Source of the DNA: Siphonodentalium dalli
Lineage: Eukaryota > Mollusca > Scaphopoda > Gadilida > Siphonodentaliidae
DNA: 64,000 bases
Direction: 5' to 3'
NCBI GenBank assembly: GCA_032622095.1
Contig: CP136065.1
Span: forward strand, 55,359,949 to 55,423,948
The notes under the pieces were generated by a model. The model did no database searches, had not been told where the DNA came from, and saw nothing but the letters and a program-made list of their open reading frames with translations. Positions within the stretch are counted from its first letter, which is position 1, and every line of letters begins with the position of its first letter. Shown here in pieces: positions 33,990 to 44,649 of the stretch. The position numbers and the translations under genes are program-made.

Positions 33990-34890
33990 GGATGGTAATT
34001 ATTAAATATTGCATCTTTTCTGATAGAACAGCTATTCCACCAAAATGTATGGTGATATCGATAGCATATCCCTGTCGAAAGGTCTATACTTAAATTAGGG
34101 ATTGGGTGTCCCCTGAGACAGTGAACATTAGCCTTTTTCGTTTGCCACCTTCTTTTTGAAAAGTTCAATAGGATTTCGCGAACAACCCCATCTATAAAAA
34201 AGTGTATTGCCTTATATAATACATTTTCCCACACCATGCATCAGCTAATATGGAAAGCATATAATTTGAGTTCGTGACGTGTTTAAGACTTCAAATGGGA
34301 TAGTGGGGTCCTAAAAACAGAACATTCTCCTTTCGTATTTGCCAGCCACTTTTTGTAAAAATGCCCCAGGATTTCGGAGGAACAACCCATCCATACCAAT
34401 TGTATGTTTCCCAATAGCATTACCTTTCATTCACACAGCCAGCTAATTTGAGAATATATAACTTCAGTTTATGGTGCGTCCGAAATATTAAATGGGTTAG
34501 AATGTCCTCCAATAACAGTGAGAATTCGCCTTTCTCGTTCACCAGCCGCATTTTGTGAAGTATCCCAGACATTCGGAGCATCCTTTCAGTTCGTAGTGTG
34601 TAGACTTCATATGGGATAGGAGCCTCAAAACAAAGAAACTTCACATTTCGTATTTTCCAGCTGCCTTTTGTAAAGTGCCCTAGTTTTCTGGAACCACCCA
34701 TACCAATTCTATATAATCCATGACAACACTATCTTTCGTTCACTCATTTAATATTGGGAGCATATACCTTTCAGTTTGTGGTGTATTTAAGACTTTAAAT
34801 GGGGTAGGCGGCCGTAAAAAAACAAAGGAAATTCAACTTTCTTATTTGCCAGCAGCCCTTTTTAAACTGCCCTATATGATATTATTACAT
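33990..34890. repeat. Diverged ~170-220 bp tandem repeat
   Basis: Units repeat the order ATGGGATAG/ATGGGTTAG/ATGGGGTAG, a TTCGTATTTGCCAGC-like block, TTTTTGTAAA-TGCCC, a GGATTTCG-GGAACAACCCAT block, then CATTCACTCA/CAGCTAATTTGA. At least four units are visible. Non-coding. Confidence 0.65.
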
Positions 34891-35650
34891 TTTATACTTG
34901 ACAAATATGATCTGAAAAATGACACGAGTTAATCAAAAGGGATGGGAGCGCAAGTTATTCAACTTAGAGTATTGCTCCTCTCCCTTAACAATATTGAAAC
35001 GCATAATAATATTTATATATTGTATTATGTTTGGTCTCAAAGTTTGCTTAGTTGGAATGTAGTACCTAAAAAGGGGATCGAGATCCAGGGTGAGGTCTGG
35101 AGTTGTGAGTGGACATATATCACGGAGGGGATGTAGGTCCTATGGCGAGATGAGCCGAGACTTTTGATAACGATATGGGCGAATACATAGGCGAAGATAT
35201 AGGCTTATTGGGATTTTGAAAGTTTTACGTCAATGAGATCTACCTGCGTGCTGCTAAACAATTTATCATTTAGAGTATTGAATACGTTGCTTTGACCGAC
35301 GAGGATATCTTCAACCCTATCAACAAAACATTCTATTTAGCCATTTCTTCAAATAATTGGCACTGGAAGAAAAATTGCAAAGCGTCGTCAATATAAAACC
35401 CGCATTGACAGTGAAAATATAGTTTCCAAGTTTATCAAAATTTAACATATCTATTGTGACCCACTATATAAATGAAGAATCGTATGCACAGCGGGTTATA
35501 AATATGAAATATGTTGAGCGCATGTGCACTGCCTCTCAACAATGTCACAATAATACTGTTTTAACAGCCGCTTGGTTGTCTGATAAACAAATCCAAATAC
35601 AAGTTCGCAACCAGTATACACATACGGAAGAAGTAGAGACAATTGTATAA
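34891..35650. other. Unannotated DNA
   Basis: Short plus-strand frames only. No domain recognised. Confidence 0.4.
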
Positions 35651-35654
35651 ATGT

Positions 35655-36140
35655 TGGCCAAGTATCAACAATGTGTCTATTGAACAGCCTCTATAAGATA
35701 TCTCCACACAACTTTAAAAGATAACATCAATTTCCTCAGTAGTTCTGAACATGAATAGATATAATTTAAACATTATTACATGAAGCACAATTCCGTGGAG
35801 TTGGTATGTAGATGGTATTTAAGAACGCACAATTTCAAAATTTGGTCCAATGATTTTTCACAGAGCTTTGCTTCAACTTATACAATAATTCTCAGTTAAC
35901 AAGTATCAACAATATGTCTACTGAACAGCCTCCATCATATATCTGAACACCACTTTGAAAAATAACGCCCATTTGCTCAGTAGTTCTGAGCTTCTCGTAA
36001 ATATGTTCAAGAACACAGCCATGAGGTCGATGACTTACACATACTCGAGCCAAAACGTCCGCTATTAAGAAGTCTGAACAAGGAAGTTCATAATATTGAA
36101 GCAAAATAATTGTTGCTTGATTTCTTGAAGCGACATTCAA
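35655..36140. repeat. ~240 bp direct repeat pair
   Basis: AAGTATCAACAAT-TGTCTA-TGAACAGCCTC and CTCAGTAGTTCTGA occur at 35661/35739 and again at 35901/35976. Non-coding. Confidence 0.7.
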
Positions 36141-36229
36141 ATTGACGTACGTGATACTTGTGAAAATGGGAGAGTCACTCGTTTCTATTCCCAAACGATT
36201 TCGTTAAACAACTGTGATTCAGACTCAAA

Positions 36230-36560
36230 GCACTCTTGTGTCGAAGTGCTCCAAACCTAATCATCACGCCGGTGGTTGCACTTTCTTTGAATCATAGCAC
36301 ATATTTCCTATACAATGGAGATAATAGCTCGGTAGCGAGCTAAATTTTGTGCCCCTCTCCTCATCCCTGACGGGGACGACGCCACAATGCAACATATGTA
36401 TCCCTAAACCACAGCATGATACTCTTACCTATACCACGGAGATGACCAAATATAAGTTTGGTAGAAACCACCAACAATAAAAGTGTGCATTAACTCTGAG
36501 GCAATTTTTACCACCGTCCCTGATTCGAGCGGTGCGCCATTTATGTATCTGTAAACGAAG
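36230..36560. repeat. Degenerate relative of the 59-63 kb repeat family
   Basis: GTGCCCCTCTCCTCATCCCTGAC followed by GACGCCAC and TATAAGTTTGGTAGAAA shares the block order of the repeats at 60-63 kb. It is diverged and borderless. Confidence 0.4.
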
Positions 36561-37470
36561 TATTACAATTCTATGTACTAGAGACCTTTCTCAAAATCAC
36601 GAATACGATTAGGGATGGAAATATCACACCAGCATACGGCCAAAATTAGATTTTTACGCACGGGGGTTCTTATGTGAGACGTAATATACCCCACTCAGTT
36701 AATTATGTGCAGATGTGTCAATAATTAGCTTAGGGACGCTCTAACATTCTCCGTTCTTACAGAATTACCTGTTATCAATAAAATATGTTGTTGTAACTGG
36801 GATATGGAAGCCTAAACATATATGTAATCAATGAAACATCATCTCTGGACACCCCTGTCCGTACACGATTTATATCGGGTCACATTAAGATCAATTAGAA
36901 AATTGTAAAGTCGTTATCAAAAATATGTTATTTTTCGACCAAAACGTGTTTGGGGGAGGGGTAGCTAAAATCAAGTATCTCGCAAACTGTTCAAACTTTC
37001 TGTTAACTACTTTATCCGTATGCTTGCTAGATAACTACTGCACCACATTGATTAAATATGTTGGCGTTATTACAATATACGTTTAAATGCAGCAGAAAAT
37101 AAATGATTCGGCTCCAAATGGCAGGAAAATCCAAATTTACCAACACTTTTTCCTATAAAGTAGAGGTATGGTATGATGTGGCAATATTAACACAAACAAT
37201 CTTGGCAAATAAGTTAGAACTTCGCCACATAGTTCGCCTGACCAAAATCGTTAATTTCTGGAAAAAGTGACTAGTGAGTATCTTTCATCGCCGATTTGAC
37301 AATAGCCACCACCAATTCCGATATTTTTCACTATCAAGTTTCAACTTGTTCTACTGTGGGTAGGGGTACCCGACCACTTTTGGCGTTTGATCGCTGCGCT
37401 ATTTAGTCTCAGTATATTATATTATTATCCATCCCTTAACTAACACCATTTCCGATTGGGCAAATGCCGC
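36561..37470. other. Unannotated DNA
   Basis: No gene or structured repeat recognised. Confidence 0.4.
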
Positions 37471-37489
37471 CACGTGGTATTCCTGGAAA

Positions 37490-37565
37490 AAGTCATATTG
37501 GACTCCCGAAAGTCATATTGGACTGCCGACTGTACAATGTGACTTTTCATATTGGACTCCGTGAC
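37490..37565. repeat. AGTCATATTGGACT short repeats
   Basis: AGTCATATTGGACT occurs twice in tandem, followed by CTTTTCATATTGGACTCC. The same core forms the centre of the hairpin at 37828-37985. Confidence 0.7.
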
Positions 37566-37827
37566 GTCACAAATTAACTCTATTGCGAAATGAATCGGTG
37601 AAATTGTGATGCGCGCGCAACATTGATGGATTTTAGCAGACGATTCACTTCCGGATTGAGTTTTTTCTCACTTCCGTGTTTACTTTTCCAAATCATGCTT
37701 TCTGATGATCAATATACGGTACAGGCTTTTATAGAGAATTAAGTGCCGACAAATACCAAAAATAACCACAAAAAGTTTTATTTCCAAAATTTGGATAAAC
37801 ATATAGATGGATAAAAAAAATGTCATT

Positions 37828-37985
37828 ATACAATGTTGTGTACAGTATGAGTTTTTCTTGTACTCGTCCAGGTTGTGGTAAAAAGTCATATTGGACTCGA
37901 CACTGGCGTGTCTCGTCCAATATGACTTTTCACCACAACCTGGACTCGTACAAGAAAAACACATACTGTACACAACATTGTACAA
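37828..37985. repeat. Near-perfect hairpin, ~73 bp arms
   Basis: TACAATGTTGTGTACAGTATG on the left pairs with CATACTGTACACAACATTGTA on the right, continuing inward through TTTTTCTTGTAC, CAGGTTGTGG and AAAAGTCATATTGGAC to a short loop at about 37903-37912. The high arm identity implies a young foldback insertion or active correction. Confidence 0.9.
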
Positions 37986-37989
37986 TAAC

Positions 37990-38435
37990 TTTATAATATT
38001 ACTCGACATAAGCCAGGGGCCCGTGTATGTGCTTAGGGGTGACGCATATTGGGAGGGGGCCAAGTTACAAGCCCTTGTGGTTCATAGTTTGGGTTAATAA
38101 ATATTTCAAAATTATTATGAATATAAATAAAGTTAATGTATTTCATCAATTATAACAGCATTATATGCATGCATCCGTGTATTCATGTTTCCGAGTTTGC
38201 TGAATAAAATAATTTGTCCGCAATTTTGAAAGTTATTTAGAGTTCACGTGTTTTCACGAAAATAATAGTAAAAATAGGGAAAAACAACAGAACAGTTCTT
38301 ATTCCAAAGTGTATAACTAAGAGAGGAAGAGAGAATGTATTCATTAATATATATGTTTTTGAAGCACATATGCCAAGTAACAATTAAATTGTGAACAATA
38401 TACAAAGTTTGGTATATTTGGCATAAAAATAAAAT
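37990..38435. other. Unannotated AT-rich DNA
   Basis: Nothing recognised. Confidence 0.4.
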
Positions 38436-38439
38436 GATT

Positions 38440-38835
38440 AAAGTTAGAATTTGGTCTCGTTGCTATGGTAATTTTAATTGCATAGCAACTGTGGTTATGG
38501 ACAACACATTTGACAACCTAATCAACGTGAGAGGAATGGGGAGGGAACCTTTAATGTGGACACAAAGTTTCTGGCGGTCTTGCCCTTTCTCTCTAAAATG
38601 GTATAAAAAATGTGTTTTAGTCCAATTTATGCAAATTTGGCATATCTAATTTGAACTTGACCTTTGACCTTGACAGAGGTAACTAGAAACTTGCCAACAA
38701 TGATTTTATTTATCGGGGTATCCCATAGCACATTACTAATATTGTTGGCGTATGGTACTAAAAATGTTTAGCACAAATTGTTCTAGCCATCATTTATCTG
38801 ACCTGCCTCCTGACTATACTGGAGTGTTTCACATC
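38440..38835 (-). repeat. Dispersed repeat, inverted partner of 29925-30300
   Basis: Carries GTTGCTATGG, TGACCTTTGACCTTGACA, TTGCCAACAA, TGTTGGCGTATGGTACTAA and GCCTCCTGACTATACTGG, the reverse complements of landmarks at 29925-30300 in the opposite order. Confidence 0.65.
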
Positions 38836-39464
38836 ACTTTACGACTAAACAAGGGTTGGAAATATGTTTAGCGAATGTAATGCAAGTCTTTGGAGACGGG
38901 ATTATTTTTAAATATAGTGTGAAAAATTAATTTTAAATAAATTTGTTCATCTGAAAACTGGGACTCTTGTCTGTTTGCAAATTCAGGTTTTTATAACCAC
39001 ACTTATAATATTAACATCATGATATTCTAGATATGTGAACTATTCACAAGCAAGTTTATATTCTAAGAGTCTTCGCTAATTTAAGGGGTTTTTTTTTGGG
39101 GGGGGGGGGGGGGTCGAGTAAATACCAACGATGTCACATAACATTGAATGCTGATATTCGGGGATTTTTATTACTGTGTCTGTGATTTTATTTTGCAACA
39201 GCAGACAAAACACCCTTCAGTGGTATTTATTTCCTTACTTTGCCTTTGTTTGGCCTAATGTTCCTGGACTGTCAAACATCCTTTTCGCCGAGTTCACTAC
39301 CAACATATATACACGCATCGCCATCATTTATGACGAATTAACGATGTACCTAAACACGACATGGGAATAGTAGTTTGACGGCACGAAGAAATTGTTCATA
39401 ATTCTATTCATAACCTTACACTTGTGCCTTTTTGATAACTGAATTATTTGACTTTTATTATACA
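38836..39464. other. Unannotated DNA with poly-G run
   Basis: A TTTTTTTTGGGGGGGGGGGG run lies at about 39090-39112. No gene recognised. Confidence 0.4.
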
Positions 39465-41094
39465 CTAGGGGATTGCCCGTCAAAATGACGGGTATATAAA
39501 TGTTTTTCGTTACTTTCTGGTCTCCGCGGTCATGAACACATTATCGTTTCTATATTAGCAATGGATTTGTCATGCTTCTCTGTCACCGGAGGCGCGTGGG
39601 AACAAGTTATTGAACTAAATCTAAAACTGTATTTTGTACCCCTACCCTACCCCACATATATGCATGCAAATTTGGAACGCAACAAAATCAACATATTACT
39701 TTATTACTATAATTACTAACTAAAACAGACTCCATCTGGGAGAGTTTATTCAGCGGCGGAGGGGCCTGTGACTCCTTTGTGCGCTATGAGCCTCTGGCTC
39801 CGGAACATTTTATTTCACTGAAAAACTGTATCTTCTACCACCACCCACATGCATGCACATATGGAACGCAACAAAATCAACTTATATTACTTTTTAATAT
39901 AAATATATATGGTACAGTAACTGAAACAGAACCCTTATTCAGCGATGGAGTGGCCTGCAGCCCCTCTGTGAGCTTCGCGCACATGCATTATGTTCTTGAA
40001 CAGGCTCCATACGGGAGCTTTTATTCAGCGCGTATATATAATAATGATAATGATGGAGCTTATATAGCGCGTATCCCCGCGAGGGCTCTAAGCGCTTCAC
40101 ATTATTACCCCAGCTGTTGAGTAAATGCCATGTTGAGCAATCCTTAAACGCATGCAGCCATAATGGCGCTTCACAAGATTGCCCTTGGCTTACACTTACC
40201 CAACAACCAGGTCCCTATTTCTCGTCCAGGTACGACGAAGCGAGCACAGTACAAGTGACCCAAGGGTCACAACCTGGCGCGAGATTTGAAACAGCATGTG
40301 GCTATATATAGCACACACACCGCTTAATCTGGCCAAGCCACTGTTGTGGAGACGATAGTCCACAGGCCGGGCGCCGGTGTAGTAACACCATTGCAAGTCC
40401 GACACTCTAACCACTGGGCTACCACTTCTCTATATAGGGCCACATGCCCCTGCACTACGGCCCATTTGCGCACTTTGCGCTCATTTTTATATTGTATAAA
40501 ACGTTATTTTATACATATCAATTTACCGTCTTCCGTATAATATTATTATGTTCTCCTTTGATTCTGCACTCAATTCACATCTTTCATAACAAAAACACAA
40601 TCCATTACTTTAATATATTCACATTGAAGAGGCATATTAAAAGTCCATTTAGCACCCATTTCCAACGATGGTATAGGACGTTCGGGTCTCGTCTCCCCAT
40701 ACACTTCCACGACAAAAGCAATAGTCATTACTTATATTCACACTCAACCTGATCTGACAAATTAAGTTATAGCGCCTATTTTCTACAACGCTTTGGTACA
40801 TCGCATGGAAATTTCGTTAATACAATATAGCAACGCAAGTGTGGGTCTGTGTACGACGTCACATGACGTCATTTCGACAAACGTCATATGAAATAGTGTC
40901 TACATAAGTGCAAATTTGGCGTTTGCATGCTCGATGTATTCTCTGACCGATCGGCGTGAAAATTGATGAGTCATGTTCCAAATTTGCGGGCTACATTGGA
41001 CGTATGGTTGAAAAGTTATATACGCGACAAAAGTGTGACCGAGTTATACACACACAGATACACGCACACACAGACGACGGGTTTTATATATATA
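39465..41094 (-). mobile_element. Helitron-like element, family 2 (3' end clear)
   Basis: Read on the minus strand, the 3' end has a perfect 7 bp stem (CCCGTCA-TTT-TGACGGG), then CAATCCC and a terminal CTAG followed by host T, the hallmark of rolling-circle Helitron ends. The 5' side runs into a TATATAAAACCCGTCG stretch at about 41080-41094, where the family 1 array is inserted, so its own TC terminus is not distinct. There is no Rep/helicase, so it is non-autonomous. A SINE sits inside at 40030-40430. Confidence 0.6.
40030..40428 (-). repeat. tRNA-derived SINE with AAGCGCTT-type tail
   Basis: On the minus strand the head at about 40424 reads GGTAGCCCAGTGGTTAGAG (A box). The B box is degenerate (GGTGTTACTACACC). 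The 3' part carries GTGAAGCGCTTAGAGCC and GCGCTATATAAGCTCCATCA, and ends in ATTATC-type triplets near 40035. This head-to-tail layout, with a short-repeat tail, fits a ~390 bp SINE. Confidence 0.65.
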
Positions 41095-41805
41095 CTAGAA
41101 GGTGACCCGACTTCGTCCGGGCTTTGACCTTGAATTGTCCATTTTGAAGGTCAAGGTCAAGTGGGGTCACGATTTGACCAGTCCAAAAACACTGCCTGAC
41201 AAAAGTACCCGACAAACGTGCCCGTCGAAATCCATCCGGTTTTACCCGATTTGACCTTGAATTGATCATTTTGAAGGTCAAGGTCTGGTCGGGATCACGA
41301 TTGGACCCGTCCAAAACAATCAGTGGACAAAACTAACCCCACGTATCAAATTTCGTCGAAATCCCATCAAAATTGGCGATTTGACCTTGAAGTTACCAGA
41401 TTTCAAGGTCAAGGTCACGTCGCACGGGAAAATGAATATGCTTATGAGACTCGCCATAAGAAAGTACCCCCACATAACAAGTTTCATCGAAATCCCGTGA
41501 TATTCGGGCGTTTGACCTTGAAATGACCCGATTTCAAGGTCAAGGTCACGTCGCACGGGGAAATTAATAGGTTTATGCCACTCCCCGGCCGAAGGTACCC
41601 CCACATACCAAGTTTCATCGAAATCCCGTGATATTCTGGCGTTTCAAGGTCAAGGTCACGTCGCACGGGCAAATTAATAGGCCTATGCCACTTCCTGGCC
41701 GAAAATACCCCCACATATCAAGTTTCATCGAAATCGGGTCGGCCGTTTTCGAGTTCATCGCGAACACACACACAGACAGACAGATCTTCCAAAATATATA
41801 ATAGA
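41095..41805 (-). mobile_element. Helitron-like element, tandem copy 1
   Basis: On the minus strand this unit starts with TCTATTATATATTTTGG (TC 5' end) at 41805 and ends at 41095 with a bulged hairpin (GCCCGGAC-GAA-GTCGGGT), CACCTT and CTAG, followed by T. Inside are ~110-130 bp subrepeats carrying AAGGTCAAGGTCACGTCGCA and CAAGTTTCATCGAAATC. No protein is encoded, so transposition would need a helicase from elsewhere. Confidence 0.75.
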
Positions 41806-42391
41806 CTAGAAGGTGACCCGACTTCGTCCGGGCTATTCAAAAACCAAATTTCAAGTCGATAGCTTCACCGTTTCCGAGATATATAGCCCAATGTCATTTG
41901 CGGATACCTCGGCCGGTGACGAGTTAACGCGACATCGGCCGGTTAAGAGTTAACGCGATCACGTCACGATCTGTTGATGGCGTAATATATTTACGCAATG
42001 TTTTTCGATGAGCGAAGCATGGTCCTGCGTTCTTCCCGATAATTAAGGTAGAAACTTTAAACGTACACAGGCGTGTGATACATCATTGGAAAGATGAAGC
42101 GCCACAGATTCTAACCGTGCAAATTATATGACTGGCAATTTATTATTCGCGCTATATCGAATCGATTTGTGAGCACCGAACTGAAATATATTAGCGCAAA
42201 ACGGCGTAAAAACAGATTTGACCTCGGCACGTGAAAAGTTGAGCTCGGATCTGAAAATTAATAGGCCTATGCCACTTCCCGACAGAAAATACCCCCACAT
42301 ACCAAGTTTCATCGAAATCGGCTCGGTCGTTTTCGAGTCCATCGCGATCACACACACACAGACACACAGATCTTCCAAAATATATAATAGA
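41806..42391 (-). mobile_element. Helitron-like element, tandem copy 2
   Basis: 586 bp unit with the same TC start (42391) and hairpin plus CTAG end (41806), joined directly to copy 1. Its interior differs from copy 1: instead of the AGGTCA subrepeats it carries a middle section (ACGAGTTAACGCGACATCGGC) that is shared in part with copy 3. Confidence 0.75.
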
Positions 42392-43154
42392 CTAGAAGGT
42401 GACCCGACTTCGTCCGGGGTTTGACCTTGAATTGTCTAGTTTGAAGGCCAAGGTCAAGTGGGGTCACGATTTGACCCGTCCAAAACACTGCCCGAACAAA
42501 AGTACCCGTCGAAATCCATCCGGTTTTACCCGATTTGACCTTTTAACCCGATTTGATTTCCACTCAAGTATATAAATGCGCCTCATATACACACGCTCAT
42601 TAATTATCAAGTTTCAACGTAAAGATAAATTACCATCGGTGCCCGAGATATCGCCAAGACGTCTGAAACAGTCAAATGCATCGGCCGGTTAAGCGTTAAC
42701 GTGATCTAACGTTATGAACTCTAACGACGTCATAGAAGTTACGCATTGTTTTTATCCTGATGGAAGATAGTACCACTTCTTCTTGATAATTGAGGCAGAT
42801 AACTAAAACGGATACATACGCATTATATATCGTTGGAAAGAGGAAACACGAAAGATTCTCACAGTGTCATTATTATGACTGGCATTTAATTATTCGCGCT
42901 GTTTCGAATCGATTTGTAAGCACCGAACTCAAATGAAAGTCCCGTAACACAGCGTAAAAACAGATTTGACCTCGGCACGTGAAAAGTTGACCTCGGATCT
43001 GAAAATCAATATGCCTATGCCACCCCCGGCCGAAAATACCCCCACATACCAAGTTTCATCGAAATCGGGTCGGCCGTTTTCGAGTTCATCGCGAACACAC
43101 ACACAGACCACACACAGACCACACACAGACAGATCTTCCAAAATATATAATAGA
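42392..43154 (-). mobile_element. Helitron-like element, tandem copy 3
   Basis: 763 bp unit. Its 5' TC lies at 43154/43153 after host A in a TA run, and its CTAG end at 42392 abuts copy 2. It combines the AGGTCA subrepeat of copy 1 near its 3' end with the middle section seen in copy 2 (ATCGGCCGGTTAAG), so it could be the longer progenitor of both. Confidence 0.75.
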
Positions 43155-43560
43155 TATATATATATATTTTTTACATTGAATCAACTGTCGTGGCAGATGA
43201 TAAAGTGACCAATGGCTTTTATGCAGTTCTTTCAAACACGGTGTCTATTTTTAGCTTTTTTCATCGGCGTCGATATTTAAGGTTTTCATGTTCGCCGAGT
43301 CAGTAGTCGTTTAACCACATCGCAAATAAAAATAAATGCGTAGTATTCCACTGCGTCATTTTATGCATAATACTTGCTGTTTGTTATCGTATTCATCGAA
43401 AAATCTAATTTCTAAACATTTATGTCGAACGCACATTCGCATGTGTGGGTTAATCGGTCTCCAGATGTACCAAATCAATCCTGCCGGTCGAATGAATACA
43501 TTTATGATGTGCAATATATGCTAAAGTTTAATATCAACAAGTTTACTTGTGGGCAACGCT
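43155..43560. other. Unannotated DNA right of the Helitron array
   Basis: A (TA)n run marks the insertion site, then no recognisable gene. Confidence 0.4.
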
Positions 43561-43827
43561 TTATCGCTGTAAAAATACAATTAAATACAGCGTTTCCGCC
43601 GCCTTGATTTCTACAATTTTATGGTAGGTCAGTCCTTGACCGAATAATGAAACTTCTGTTCCAGTCAGTGTCGGGGTTAATATATTTGTTTGGGCGAATA
43701 GTCGTTTTTCGTTAGAAACCAAAACGAGCCCTCTACATGCCATATTCCTCGAGATATCGGCGTCCCACGCAATTTCAAATTCTGTTCGGCCGATTGACAT
43801 TCTGTTCAGAATTCCATCCCATTCCAC
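43561..43827 (-). CDS. Unrecognised exon-like frame
   Basis: A minus-strand frame of ~89 codons reads ILNRMSIGRTEFEIAWDAD, RNMACRGLVLVSNEKRLFAQ and GTEVSLFGQGLTYHKIVEI, with a mixed hydrophobic/charged pattern suggesting beta-strands, and ends in a stop at 43561. An overlapping frame (43806-44003) extends upstream after a shift. No family is recognised. It could be a last exon, an old gene fragment, or chance. Confidence 0.25.
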   Translation of the reverse strand: MEWDGILNRMSIGRTEFEIAWDADISRNMACRGLVLVSNEKRLFAQTNILTPTLTGTEVSLFGQGLTYHKIVEIKAAETLYLIVFLQR

Positions 43828-43999
43828 AGATTGTCATGAACCCAAACCATTGACGAAACAAGTGTCAACGCCGATGTCTCGACAATGTCATTCGATATTC
43901 TAAACAGTAGATAAAAGTATCTTTGTTGCAGTACTAGTGGCATCTCCGTTTGTGACTGTTGTTGGAAATTTCCAATCTCACAAGCGCCTTTTTCTAAAA

Positions 44000-44640
44000 C
44001 CATTTAAACATGTTTGAAGCCCAATTATCCATGGACCCAAAACACAATACATGTATGTCAGACCAATCAGTCAGGTGGTTCCAATGTAGATGTTTTAATG
44101 AATTTGGTATTTCGATGATTTTATTAGACACAAAAGTGTTAACTCCCCATAGCCTGCTATTTCTTGACAGGTTGACCTCGTTTTAACAAATCTGAATCTC
44201 AGTCACTAAAGGATCCTCCTGATTCCTCCATACTATATGTAAGCTAAATAGTCCAAACTCTCTTGAGAAGACATTTTAAGAATTACTATAGAGACATATA
44301 GTTTTGTCCCTGGTTCCACCCTATTTAACCTGGTGACCCCATCTGAATAAATTTGAATCCCAGACACCAAAGAACCCTTCATACATATAATAAATATCAG
44401 TCAAATAGACCTGATGGTCCTTGTGAAGGAAGCATATTAAGAGGGAAACTGTCCTTCGCTTGGCCCCTATTTGACCAAGTGACCCCATTAAAAAATCTGA
44501 ATTGCAGTCAAGGAAGAACATTCCATTCTATATAAGCCAACTAGTTCTTGCAAACATATTTTAAGAATTACTATGTAGTGAAATAGTTAAGTCTCTTGCT
44601 CTGCCCTTATTTGACTTTGTGATCCCATTTTCACAAATCT
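44000..44640 (+). repeat. ~150 bp tandem repeat family, block 2
   Basis: Further diverged units of the family at 31791-32710, with GGTGACCCCAT-TGAA-AAATTTGAATCCCAG, CATACATATAATAAATATCAG, GACCTGATGGT and GAATTACTATAGAG blocks. Confidence 0.75.
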
Positions 44641-44649
44641 GATAAGGAT

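Noticed and set aside
40340-40428. A functional tRNA gene on the minus strand
   Set aside because: The B box is degenerate and the sequence continues into a SINE body with an AAGCGCTT tail.
41095-43154. A CRISPR-like array of repeats
   Set aside because: Repeat units are long, unequal, contain AGGTCA subrepeats and have Helitron termini. There are no short direct repeats with uniform spacers, and the genome is eukaryotic.
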